DNA of 64,000 bases from Izhakiella capsodis (lineage in GTDB: Bacteria > Pseudomonadota > Gammaproteobacteria > Enterobacterales > Enterobacteriaceae). Position numbers and translations under genes: made by a program. The notes beneath the pieces were generated by a model, which ran no database searches, was not told where the DNA came from, and worked only from the letters and a program-made list of their open reading frames with translations. The first letter of the stretch is position 1, and each line of letters starts with the position of its first letter. Shown here one piece after another: positions 37,710 to 45,984 of this stretch. Location: positions 62,001-126,000 of the forward strand of contig NZ_FOVC01000002.1 in assembly GCF_900115045.1 (NCBI RefSeq), read 5' to 3'.

Positions 37710-38975
37710 TCAGGCCGAAACCGACCAGTTTCCCAGGATAATTAGTGCGCCCTGATGCTCAAGTATCACTGCGCCGCTATCTGTGATCCGTAACCAGTGA
37801 CCCTGAGTGTCTTGTAATCGGAAGCTGATTGTCTCCAGTTTCTGCTGGAGCGGGGTGTTCTGCCAGTGTTCCGCCAGCTTGTGCTGATCTTCGGGATGCA
37901 GTTGCAGTAACAGCTTTCTTTTATCATTGAGGATTTGTGGATGAATAGCGGCAAGATTTGCCGGTAAATTATCCCAGCGCAGCTTGCCATTGTTCAGGTT
38001 GAGCTGATAAATCGCCTGCTGTCTGAGCTGTAATCCGTTTTCTGTATTATAGTGACCGATATTACGTGTCACTACGCGCAGAAAGACCAGCAGCAAGGCG
38101 CTGGCTGTCAGATAGCTTTGCACCAGTAGCAGTGGCTCGCCGCTACGCAGGCCATGAAAAAGGAAGGGACCTTTCCCCTGATCGGTATAATAGATAACGA
38201 TTGCCGACATCGTCAGCATAGCAATCGACCCGCCGCGATTACCCCAAAATAGCGTAAGAAATGCGGCAAGAATGATCGGTATGCCGGTGAAAGCGAAAAT
38301 CAGGCTGTCATTATGGGTGATCATGTGGGATACGCTAAATGCTCTGGCCCCCCCATTGAACACCCATAATGTCAGGGCGACCAGCACAAGCCATACTGCG
38401 GCACCCATCAGCAGATTCTTCCATGAGATCTGCATTGTCGTGCGTAAACGGCCATTGAGAAAGCCCATGATTACCGTTGTTGCCAGGATAATTCCGGTAA
38501 TATCTGCGACAAAGCCGGTCCAAAAAACATCGGAAAATGAAATATTTCCTGCGAGCGAAAAGCCAATGCCAAATAGCAACGCATCAAGAAAACTGATAAT
38601 AAGGGTGGCGATAAACCACAGAGTAATAATATTGAGGTCATCATCGGGACGTGAAAAGCGTCTGACGATCCAGGCGATTGCCATCGAAGAAGGCAGGGCA
38701 ATAATGGCGTAGAACATTTTTACAGGTAGGTTGTGTAACGTTGGTTTATCTAACAGCAGGTTGAGCAGAACAAACACCACGGTCAGTACTGGCCATAGGC
38801 TCCAACGTGCGCGCAGAAACGCGGCGGTTGCGACGCCGGCGGGAAACCAGACGATGGCGATATGCATCTGAGGATCATCAAACCGTAGTGACACCACCCC
38901 GGAGAGATAATAAATCAGCATCCATACCAATATCATTAGCAGGTTGGGTATAAAAGTGGTTGCGGGAGGTCTCAT
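37710..38975 (-). CDS. MASE1-domain membrane sensor protein without GGDEF output
   Basis: 421-residue protein. The N-terminal 290 residues are a MASE1 integral-membrane sensor with about eight helices (LSGVVSLRFDDPQMHIAIVW, FPAGVATAAFLRARWSLWPV). Residues 310-421 resemble a PAS-like sensor (IYQLNLNNGKLRWDNLPANL, LHPEDQHKLAEHW, FRLQDTQGHWLRITDSGAVI). The protein stops there: no GGDEF, EAL or histidine kinase domain follows, although MASE1-PAS proteins such as DgcE normally have one. The downstream HdeD-like gene starts 30 bases on, so there is no room for a lost output domain in the same frame. Function unknown. Confidence 0.75.
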   Translation of the reverse strand: MRPPATTFIPNLLMILVWMLIYYLSGVVSLRFDDPQMHIAIVWFPAGVATAAFLRARWSLWPVLTVVFVLLNLLLDKPTLHNLPVKMFYAIIALPSSMAIAWIVRRFSRPDDDLNIITLWFIATLIISFLDALLFGIGFSLAGNISFSDVFWTGFVADITGIILATTVIMGFLNGRLRTTMQISWKNLLMGAAVWLVLVALTLWVFNGGARAFSVSHMITHNDSLIFAFTGIPIILAAFLTLFWGNRGGSIAMLTMSAIVIYYTDQGKGPFLFHGLRSGEPLLLVQSYLTASALLLVFLRVVTRNIGHYNTENGLQLRQQAIYQLNLNNGKLRWDNLPANLAAIHPQILNDKRKLLLQLHPEDQHKLAEHWQNTPLQQKLETISFRLQDTQGHWLRITDSGAVILEHQGALIILGNWSVSA

Positions 38976-39519
38976 AGCATCATCTCACCGAGTGTTGTAT
39001 AAAGCTTTCTGCGTTGCCCTAAGCTGGGGTTATTTCTCGTCAACAGGTTTAAACCTTCGGCGAATCTCAGGAGTATAACAAGTTTTATTTGAAAACTGGC
39101 GGCCAGCATCATATTGCTGCTCAACAGTCGATTCGTTCTGGTTCGCTCGGACAAAAAGCGGCGTAGATCTCCAGCATAGTCGGCCTGGCAGGGTGCATAT
39201 ATCGCGGGCATTTATTACGTCAATTATTCATATTTTCGATGATAAGCCATCCTTATCACTGCTAAGCTTACTGTTTTTGGAGGTGTATTTAACACTCATG
39301 CTATTAAGCAGTAGTTTAATTGATTCAGGAGTGATCAGACTTTGCACCATTTTATAGGTTCTGCATAACAGTAGATTAAGCCTGGCGTTGCACTATGAAA
39401 AGCAGTAGTGCTTTGCTAATATCCCGCACGTCTACTCTTGTCCTCATCAGGCAGTAGCAGATACTAACACCATTAACATATTCACTATATATATTTGTTA
39501 CCTTATTAAGGATCATCCT
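38976..39519. other. Divergent region between the MASE1 gene and the Ail-like gene
   Basis: 544 bases. A 79-codon open frame (38972-39211, minus) overlaps the MASE1 start by four bases but shows no family and no convincing ribosome site, so I do not call it. The right half (39220-39519) is AT-rich and should hold the promoter of the Ail-like gene, with ribosome site AAGGATC. Confidence 0.45.
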
Positions 39520-40080
39520 ATGAAAAAACTGGCTATTTCGGGTCTGTTTATCTCCCTGCTTGCTGGCGCTTTTCCCGCGCTGGCCAGCAATACAATCTCA
39601 ATTGGTTACGCTCAAAGCAAAGTTCAAAACTTCAAAAACATGCCAGGGGTTAATGTGCAGTACCGTTATGAGTGGGATTCGCCGCTCAGCGTACTGGCAT
39701 CTTTCACCGCGCTTGAAAACGATGGTGATAGCCAAACTACATGGGGGCGATACTATTCAACTGATCACGTGAAAGCAGAGTATTACTCGCTGATGGCTGG
39801 TCCGGCGTACCGGTTCAATGACTATGTCAGCGTTTATGCGATTGCGGGTATGTCACAGGCGAAGATGGGGCGACATTACGATGCTTCTTACCGCAATGAT
39901 CCTTTACAACGTATTGATTTTTCAGATAGCACTAACGCGTTTGCCTACGGTGCGGGACTTATCATTAATCCGGTTGACTATCTATCGGTAAACCTGGGAT
40001 ACGAAGGTTCTCAGACCCGGGTCGAGGGGCAGCATCGCGAGATAAATGGCGTTAATATTGGTATTGGGTATCGCTTTTAA
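39520..40080 (+). CDS. Ail/OmpX-family outer-membrane protein
   Basis: 186-residue eight-stranded barrel. Signal peptide: MKKLAISGLFISLLAGAFPALA. The strand pattern fits Ail/Lom/OmpX: NTISIGYAQSKVQ, GVNVQYRYEWDSPLSVLASF, YYSLMAGPAYRFNDYVSVYA, LIINPVDYLSVNLGYEGSQ and the C-terminal INGVNIGIGYRF ending in phenylalanine. Extracellular loops are polar. Relatives protect against serum complement or mediate adhesion; in plant-associated bacteria the role is less clear. It stands alone on the plus strand with its own AT-rich promoter region. Confidence 0.88.
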   Translation: MKKLAISGLFISLLAGAFPALASNTISIGYAQSKVQNFKNMPGVNVQYRYEWDSPLSVLASFTALENDGDSQTTWGRYYSTDHVKAEYYSLMAGPAYRFNDYVSVYAIAGMSQAKMGRHYDASYRNDPLQRIDFSDSTNAFAYGAGLIINPVDYLSVNLGYEGSQTRVEGQHREINGVNIGIGYRF

Positions 40081-40437
40081 TTACTGACTGCGCCGATGAA
40101 AGCGGGTTTTGGTATGAGAGGCCACCTCTGCCGGTAAAGGCGGCAGGTGAATGGTTTATCTATTGTGGTTATTTGTTTAAAAAGTCGAGAAACGTAACTT
40201 CGTAAAGGTTGTGTTTATGTTTGTAGGTGCATACTCTGCGCGCAAATATTCATTTATCGAGAGGAACATGTATGTTCAGTGCTACATCTGACGAGCCTCC
40301 ATCGGGCGACACCATTACAGGCTGATTACTCCGAACACCCGTTAATGTGTAAGTAAGAATAATCGGCTTTACGGTGCTCGAATACGAGCATACGAAAATA
40401 CCATTATTTAAACTTATACGCTTAATTGAGGTGTAGA
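40081..40437. other. Region after the Ail-like gene; hairpins and a possible 17-codon leader
   Basis: 357 bases. A hairpin CACCT-c-TGCCG/CGGCAGGTG at 40123-40149 follows the Ail-like gene. At 40272-40325 a 17-codon frame MFSATSDEPPSGDTITG begins after GAGAGGAACATGT, a good ribosome site. A small hairpin TGCTCG/CGAGCA lies at 40375-40390. The layout suggests a leader for the gene at 40438 or the ABC transporter, but nothing proves translation. Confidence 0.35.
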
Positions 40438-40671
40438 ATGTTTTGTATCGATTATTTCTTCTCTTGCTATGTAGGGTCTCTGGTCATAAATCGCTCTTCA
40501 AATGCTCAGGTATTTGATAGCTCCTATTACCGTATCCCTCAGGCTCCTAAGGGTTATCCTTCTTCATCTAGAAAAAATAAGCTTTCTGCTATTTTTAATG
40601 CATTCCTGAAAAGAATGGCAGAGAAACGTCATCAGCTTATTATAGATGAAGTGAATTCATTAATTCCCTAA
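40438..40671 (+). CDS. Small hypothetical protein upstream of the ABC transporter
   Basis: 77 residues, starting at ATG 40438, with GAGGTGT six bases upstream as ribosome site. The N-terminus MFCIDYFFSCYVGSLVINRS is hydrophobic. The middle is serine- and proline-rich (YYRIPQAPKGYPSSS), and the C-terminus is a basic amphipathic helix (FLKRMAEKRHQLIIDEVNSL). I do not recognise a family. Base composition is AT-rich. It lies 134 bases before the permease gene on the same strand and may be a small regulator or membrane peptide. Confidence 0.45.
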   Translation: MFCIDYFFSCYVGSLVINRSSNAQVFDSSYYRIPQAPKGYPSSSRKNKLSAIFNAFLKRMAEKRHQLIIDEVNSLIP

Positions 40672-40805
40672 AAATTATTACGATATATTCGCCCTCATAA
40701 AATTGATGGCGAATATATTCATTTTAATGCATCAGGTATTTATTCAGTTTTTTACTGATGATAGTTCCTGCGCGCTGTATATTTTTAATCTGGAGAGCGC
40801 CATAA

Positions 40806-42524
40806 ATGCAGTCTATGCGCACAGAAAAAACAAATGTCAGGTTTAACCTGAACGACATTATTGTTGCCTTCATTCTTGGTTCAGCTGTTATTTTATTTAT
40901 TTATGGCTGGATGGGTATGCATGGTAATTTCGATGGCAGTACATTAGCGCCGATAAGTCTTGATTATCATCATCTTCCTTATTACGCATTACGTACCAGC
41001 ATGCGTCTGGTGATCGGCCTGTTTTTCTCAATGGTCTTCAGTATTGTATTTGGCGTGTTGGCCGCCAAATACACTCCGATGCGACGCGTGATTCTGGCAT
41101 TCGTAAACTTTATGGAATCTGTGCCACTGGTCGGTTTCTTAACGTTCACGACTGCCTTTTTTCTGGGCCTGTATCCGCACAGCGTTATGGGACTTGAAGG
41201 GCTGGCAATATTCGCCGTGTTTACCGGCCAGGCATGGAACATGATGCTGACGTTGTTTCAGACCATGCGTGTCGTGCCCGCCGATCTGACCGAAGCCACT
41301 TATGCCTTTCGCTACAACGGCTGGCAGCGTTTCTGGAGGCTGGAGTTTATCTTCTCTTTCCCCGGTTTACTGTGGAATACCATGGTGTCGCAGTCAGCGG
41401 CCTGGTTTGCCCTGATAGCCTCGGAAATGCTGACTATTGGTAATAACAGCATTAACCTGCCAGGCGTTGGCGCTTATATGGGGCAGGCACTGAATGATGG
41501 CAACACGCGCGCTGTGCTGTACAGCATCGCCGCGCTGATCGCTGTCATCGTGATATTTGACCAGCTGCTGTTCCGCCCGCTCGTTCGTTATGCCCATCAG
41601 TTTAAATATGAGGATATTTCAGAAAATCGTGAGCCTACCTCATGGTTTTATAACTGCATGACGCGTTCATTGATTGGTTGCTGGTTGGGTAAGATAGCGT
41701 CCGGGTTCGCACACTTTTGGTTGTTTGTACTGCCGAGAGGCTGGTATAAGCTGCGCTTACATCGCCTGTTCAGCTTTCTGAGTATTATGAACTGGCTGTG
41801 GTCAGGTATATGGTATCTCTCGCTGGCGGTAATTTGTACCTATTACGCACATCAGCTGTGGTTATTTATTCCTAAGCAATATATGCCGGACTTGCCGGAA
41901 TGGATGGGGTTGACCGCCGCACGGGTGATTGGCGCTATGTTGCTGAGCGTGATTATTTTTACCCCACTAGGCGTGTGGATTGGTCTGCGCCCTAAACTGG
42001 TTCGCTTTTTCCAACCCATTATTCAGGTGATGGCGGCGGTGCCGGCTAACGTGTTCTACCCGCTGGTGGCGATGATGATTATTACCTTCCATCAGAGCCT
42101 TGATGACTGGACGCTGCCGATGATCATGCTGGGTACTCAGTGGTACGTCTTGTTCAACGTGATTGCCGGCACTTCTATGATCCCAAGCCAGTTAACGGAA
42201 GCCAGTAAAGTTTTCCATGTCCGTGGTCTGATGTGGTGGACAAAATTTATCCTACCTGCGGTTTTTCCCTCGATTGTTACCGGGGTTATCTCTGCCGCAG
42301 GCGGTGCCTGGAATACGGCAATCGCGGCGGAGGTGCTGAGCTGGGGCAGTGTAACGTTGCACACTACTGGACTTGGCGCATTTATTTCGGATGCAACCAC
42401 AGCCGGTAAAGATCCAGAGCAGGCACTTGGATGCGTGGCTATGTGCTTTATGGTCGCCCTTTGCATTGTTTTCGTCTGGACGCCACTTTATCGTTTTGCG
42501 GAAAACCGCTACAGATTTGGCTGA
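40806..42524 (+). CDS. ABC transporter permease with two fused permease domains
   Basis: 572-residue inner-membrane protein with two binding-protein-dependent-transport permease domains in one chain. The first covers about 55-275, with an EAA-type loop around LTEATYAFRYNGWQRFWRLE. The second covers about 360-570, with LTEASKVFHVRGLMWWTKFI and then LPAVFPSIVTGVISAAGGAW. Each has about five to six helices. The domains resemble the NitT/TauT (nitrate, sulfonate, bicarbonate) class. The partner ATPase follows 36 bases downstream. No substrate-binding protein gene is near, so the substrate cannot be read from context. Confidence 0.88.
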   Translation: MQSMRTEKTNVRFNLNDIIVAFILGSAVILFIYGWMGMHGNFDGSTLAPISLDYHHLPYYALRTSMRLVIGLFFSMVFSIVFGVLAAKYTPMRRVILAFVNFMESVPLVGFLTFTTAFFLGLYPHSVMGLEGLAIFAVFTGQAWNMMLTLFQTMRVVPADLTEATYAFRYNGWQRFWRLEFIFSFPGLLWNTMVSQSAAWFALIASEMLTIGNNSINLPGVGAYMGQALNDGNTRAVLYSIAALIAVIVIFDQLLFRPLVRYAHQFKYEDISENREPTSWFYNCMTRSLIGCWLGKIASGFAHFWLFVLPRGWYKLRLHRLFSFLSIMNWLWSGIWYLSLAVICTYYAHQLWLFIPKQYMPDLPEWMGLTAARVIGAMLLSVIIFTPLGVWIGLRPKLVRFFQPIIQVMAAVPANVFYPLVAMMIITFHQSLDDWTLPMIMLGTQWYVLFNVIAGTSMIPSQLTEASKVFHVRGLMWWTKFILPAVFPSIVTGVISAAGGAWNTAIAAEVLSWGSVTLHTTGLGAFISDATTAGKDPEQALGCVAMCFMVALCIVFVWTPLYRFAENRYRFG

Positions 42525-42560
42525 TGAGTTTGCTATAACTTTTTATCTGGAAAAAAAATC

Positions 42561-43343
42561 ATGAAAAAACGTCACCCACTATTAGAAATAAAGAACGTCT
42601 CTAAATCTTTCTGCAAAGGAAGCAAACAGAGCATCCCGGTGCTGGAACATATTAACTTTGAGGTGTACGACAATGAGCTCGTCTCTCTGCTGGGGCGCTC
42701 TGGTTCAGGGAAATCAACCCTGATCCGTATGATTTCCGGGCTGATCGAACCTGATTTTGGCTCGATAGTCTGCAACGATTTGGCGGTTAATGGACCGTGC
42801 CGTGATACCAGCATGGTATTTCAGAGCTTTGCGTTGTTTCCGTGGCTGACGGTATTTAATAATGTCGCTTTTGGGCTACAGGCTGCAGGGCTAAATCGCG
42901 AGGAAATTGAGCGCCGCACGATGCGGATGATTGATCTGATCGGCCTGACCGAATATGTAAATGCCTACCCGAAAGAACTCTCCGGGGGTATGCGTCAACG
43001 TGTTGGTTTTGCGCGCGCCCTGGCGGTTGAACCTAAGCTGATACTGCTGGATGAGCCGTTCTCAGCACTGGATGTTTTCACCGGGCAAAAACTACGCCAG
43101 GATCTTATGGAGCTCTGGGAGCAGCATAAAATCGCCACCCGCTCAATGATTATGGTTACCCACTCGGTGGAAGAGGCGGTAATGCTGTCTGATCGTGTAT
43201 GCCTGTTAACCAGTGATCCCGGCACTATCACGGATATCTTCACCATCGATATCCCTCGTGCGGAGCGCACCCGTGATAACACTCAGGATTGGGTTGATCG
43301 CATTCGTGACACGCTGAATGAGAAAATTGCGCTGACGGCCTGA
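42561..43343 (+). CDS. ABC transporter ATP-binding protein, NitT/TauT type
   Basis: 260-residue ATPase. Walker A is GRSGSGKSTLI near residue 46, the Q-loop is MVFQSFALFPW near 85, the signature is LSGGMRQRVGFARAL near 139, Walker B is LILLDEPFSALD near 159 and the H-loop is MVTHSVEEAVML. The sequence class is that of nitrate/taurine importers (TauB, SsuB, NrtD). It follows its permease gene in a two-gene operon ended by a strong hairpin. Confidence 0.93.
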   Translation: MKKRHPLLEIKNVSKSFCKGSKQSIPVLEHINFEVYDNELVSLLGRSGSGKSTLIRMISGLIEPDFGSIVCNDLAVNGPCRDTSMVFQSFALFPWLTVFNNVAFGLQAAGLNREEIERRTMRMIDLIGLTEYVNAYPKELSGGMRQRVGFARALAVEPKLILLDEPFSALDVFTGQKLRQDLMELWEQHKIATRSMIMVTHSVEEAVMLSDRVCLLTSDPGTITDIFTIDIPRAERTRDNTQDWVDRIRDTLNEKIALTA

Positions 43344-43391
43344 ATCAGGGGAGAGTAAGCAGGTTTATTCGTTGGTTTACTGATTGCTCCG

Positions 43392-43424
43392 GCGCCCTGC
43401 GACAGTAATGTCGCAGGGCGCTTT
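43392..43424 (+). terminator. Rho-independent terminator of the ABC transporter operon
   Basis: Perfect 12-bp stem GCGCCCTGCGAC/GTCGCAGGGCGC with a 6-base loop, then TTT. It starts about 50 bases after the ATPase stop. Confidence 0.88.
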
Positions 43425-43730
43425 GCGTTTCCGCACGGGGCACCTCTCTGTGTCCGACGTTACCCGCTCTTACAACATAGTCAGTGGTATGACTTTTTGC
43501 CCGGCTGGATGGCGTTCCCGGCACAATGATGGCCACCAGGGCCCGCTGCGATATTATGCTATATCATATATCGCGGCGGTTGATGACGCTGACGTTTATT
43601 CGCAACGGCGCGGAGAATAAAGCTTACTTGCTACTCGGCCTTCTGAACGGCGTACTGGCAAAGTGCCATCTCGTGACGGCACTTTGCCGCCGATCGTTTC
43701 CCTATTTCTGCTCAGCCTGACGGATGCGCG
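43425..43730. other. Intergenic region before ynaI with an 11-bp hairpin
   Basis: 306 bases between convergent genes without a supported gene. A perfect 11-bp inverted repeat GGCAAAGTGCC/GGCACTTTGCC (43657-43688, loop of 10) lies downstream of ynaI on the minus strand. It may stabilise or end its transcript, though no T-run follows. Confidence 0.55.
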
Positions 43731-44777
43731 TTATTCACCTCGGGATAGGGCGTCAGTGTTGGCTGGCTGCGATGATTCAATATAAAGCGTCCGGCTAGGA
43801 AAGGCGAAATCGGCATGATGTTTTTTAACCATGTCGATAATAGCTAAAAAAATACTTTGCTGAACCTTTAGCCACTCCTCCCAAAGTTTAGTTTTAGTAA
43901 AGCAATAAATCATAATATTCAATGAGGATTCACCAAATCCGTTGAAGTAAACCAGAATAGTTTTACCCTGATCAATATCCGAATGTTTTTTTAAAAAATT
44001 GCGTATTTCTTCTGCTATATCACCCACTTTATCGGCATCCTCATAGCGTAAGCCAATGGTGGTTTTTATGCGTCTGTTGCTCATCCTGCCGGGATTTTCA
44101 ACGCTGATTGAAGTAAATAATGAATTGGGTACGTAGAGTGGACGCATATCAAAAGTGATAATTTTTGTTGTCCGCCAGCCGATTTCTTTTACCGTGCCCT
44201 CAATATTTCTGTCCGGTGAGCAAATCCAGTCGCCAATCTTAAATGGACGTTCGAAATAAAGGACGATACCAGAGAAAAAGTTGCTAAGAATGTCCTTGCA
44301 AGCCATACCGATAGCCAGTCCACCAATGCCGCCGAAGGTGAGTAGCCCGGAAAGGCTCATGCCAAAATGCTTGCCGTAAAGCAGAACAATAATGATAACA
44401 AGTATTATTTTTAACCCGCGAGCGAGAATTTTAGAATTTGTAATATCACTTCCATTTCTTACCTGTTTGCTTTCCATTCTGTCGATAAAAAGAAATGCTT
44501 TGCTGATAAAAGTGATGGCAATAAGGGAAATGCAAATAATATTGATCACAGCACCGGTAATGACTTCAGAATGAATGCTACGGCAAAAATCAGCCATAAA
44601 ACTACTCATTATCACTATCGCTATTGACTGCGCCAGAAATTTTCCGGTCTGTCTGAGTAGGTAATATTTTGTATCATTATCGTCGTTTTTATATCGGCGC
44701 AAAAATAAAAATAATCCACATGAAAGAAGAAGTAAGCTCATGCGTATAATATTGTCACTGGTTAATATGACATCCAT
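43731..44777 (-). CDS. ynaI: MscS-type mechanosensitive channel YnaI
   Basis: 348-residue channel that opens under membrane tension during osmotic downshock. It has five membrane helices, then the pore helix TFGGIGGLAIGMACKDILSN (about 148-167) and the MscS beta domain and C-terminal cage (FSGIVLYFERPFKIGDWI, RPLYVPNSLFTSISVENPGR, IKTTIGLRYEDADKVGDIAE). Similarity to E. coli YnaI (343 residues) as I remember it is close throughout the last 230 residues, including SGLLTFGGIGGLA, so I use that symbol. It stands alone on the minus strand. Confidence 0.92.
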   Translation of the reverse strand: MDVILTSDNIIRMSLLLLSCGLFLFLRRYKNDDNDTKYYLLRQTGKFLAQSIAIVIMSSFMADFCRSIHSEVITGAVINIICISLIAITFISKAFLFIDRMESKQVRNGSDITNSKILARGLKIILVIIIVLLYGKHFGMSLSGLLTFGGIGGLAIGMACKDILSNFFSGIVLYFERPFKIGDWICSPDRNIEGTVKEIGWRTTKIITFDMRPLYVPNSLFTSISVENPGRMSNRRIKTTIGLRYEDADKVGDIAEEIRNFLKKHSDIDQGKTILVYFNGFGESSLNIMIYCFTKTKLWEEWLKVQQSIFLAIIDMVKKHHADFAFPSRTLYIESSQPANTDALSRGE

Positions 44778-45312
44778 GTATTTTCACCTCATTTATATTT
44801 ATTCAATTCTTTTTACCCTGAATTAATTTTTCTCTCAAGTCAGCTTTACGCTCAACGGCTAAATATGCAACGATGTTCAGCAAAAAAATTCAGTCAGAGC
44901 ATTCTGTTCAGCCTCTGATGGCATCATTTCATGGGTTTTACCTGTCATCGCACCAGTATTGAGTGTGTTGCCTGCGGCCATGGGCATCTTTAAACATGAG
45001 ACGACAGCGCGATTTATGACAAACAGATATCACGGTATGCGGATACTGCTCAGCCAGCGTTGGCCGCTGGATGCCAATGATCTGTATGGTTTAACGATGA
45101 CGAGTAACGTCATGCGGAATCAAGGTCTGCTTGCATTTTAACAACGCATTTACATATTGCTTTTTTGTTATGGCGGGCTACTGTTCTGTTATCACCTTAT
45201 TCTCCTCCGCTTGCTTGTTAGTCACCACTTATTGATTTGATAAATGAAACGGATTAGATCCCCGTTACGCTTTTGGTTAGTTTTCTAGGCAATGCAAAAC
45301 GGAGGAAACCTA
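44778..45312. other. Region between ynaI and ahpC with a possible gene remnant
   Basis: 535 bases. An open stretch at about 44877-45141 (plus) reads SDGIISWVLPVIAPVLSVLP and then KHETTARFMTNRYHGMRILL. It looks like protein but I cannot name it; it may be a decayed membrane protein gene. The last 170 bases hold the ahpC promoter, which in enterobacteria is activated by OxyR under peroxide stress. I could not define the OxyR site by eye. The ribosome site is ACGGAGGAAACCT. Confidence 0.4.
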
Positions 45313-45876
45313 ATGTCCCTGATTAACACCAAAATTAAGCCTTTCAAAAACACCGCTTTTAAAGATGGCCAGTTTATTGAAGTGAGCGAGAAAGATACTG
45401 AAGGGCGCTGGAGCGTGTTCTTCTTCTATCCGGCTGATTTCACTTTTGTATGCCCAACTGAACTTGGCGATGTTGCCGATCATTATGAAGAGTTCCAGAA
45501 ACTGGGCGTAGACATTTATTCAGTCTCTACCGATACTCACTTCACCCACAAAGCATGGCACGCCAGCTCTGATACCATTGGTAAAATCAAATATGCCATG
45601 ATCGGTGATCCGACTGCAGCGCTGACCCGTAACTTTGAGAATCTGCGCGAAGCGGAAGGTTTGGCCGACCGCGGCACCTTCATCGTTGACCCTCAGGGTA
45701 TCATTCAGGCGATTGAAATCACGGCTGAAGGTATTGGCCGCGATGCGTCCGACCTGCTGCGAAAAATCAAAGCCGCTCAGTACGTTGCTTCTCATCCTGG
45801 CGAAGTATGCCCTGCCAAATGGAAAGAGGGCGATGCCACTTTGTCACCGTCTTTGGATCTGGTTGGCAAAATCTAA
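45313..45876 (+). CDS. ahpC: Alkyl hydroperoxide reductase peroxiredoxin subunit AhpC
   Basis: 187-residue typical two-cysteine peroxiredoxin that reduces hydrogen peroxide, organic peroxides and peroxynitrite. The peroxidatic cysteine is C47 (FTFVCPTEL) and the resolving cysteine is C166 (GEVCPAKW), exactly the E. coli positions. ATG 45313 is chosen for the family start MSLINTKIKPFKNTAFKDG and the ribosome site GGAGG seven bases upstream. It is reduced by AhpF, encoded 108 bases downstream in the same operon. Confidence 0.98.
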   Translation: MSLINTKIKPFKNTAFKDGQFIEVSEKDTEGRWSVFFFYPADFTFVCPTELGDVADHYEEFQKLGVDIYSVSTDTHFTHKAWHASSDTIGKIKYAMIGDPTAALTRNFENLREAEGLADRGTFIVDPQGIIQAIEITAEGIGRDASDLLRKIKAAQYVASHPGEVCPAKWKEGDATLSPSLDLVGKI

Positions 45877-45984
45877 TCTCTTAACACTTAGAGGCGGCGA
45901 TCCTCGCAGCGCGTTGGATTGAAACCTGAGAACTGTCAAATCGGGTGCATGGCACCCGATTTTTTTCTGCCGGGAGGGAACATT

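Noticed and set aside
38972..39211. 79-codon open frame overlapping the MASE1 start by four bases (minus strand)
   Set aside because: No family resemblance, no clear ribosome site and ordinary composition; the ATGA overlap alone is weak support.
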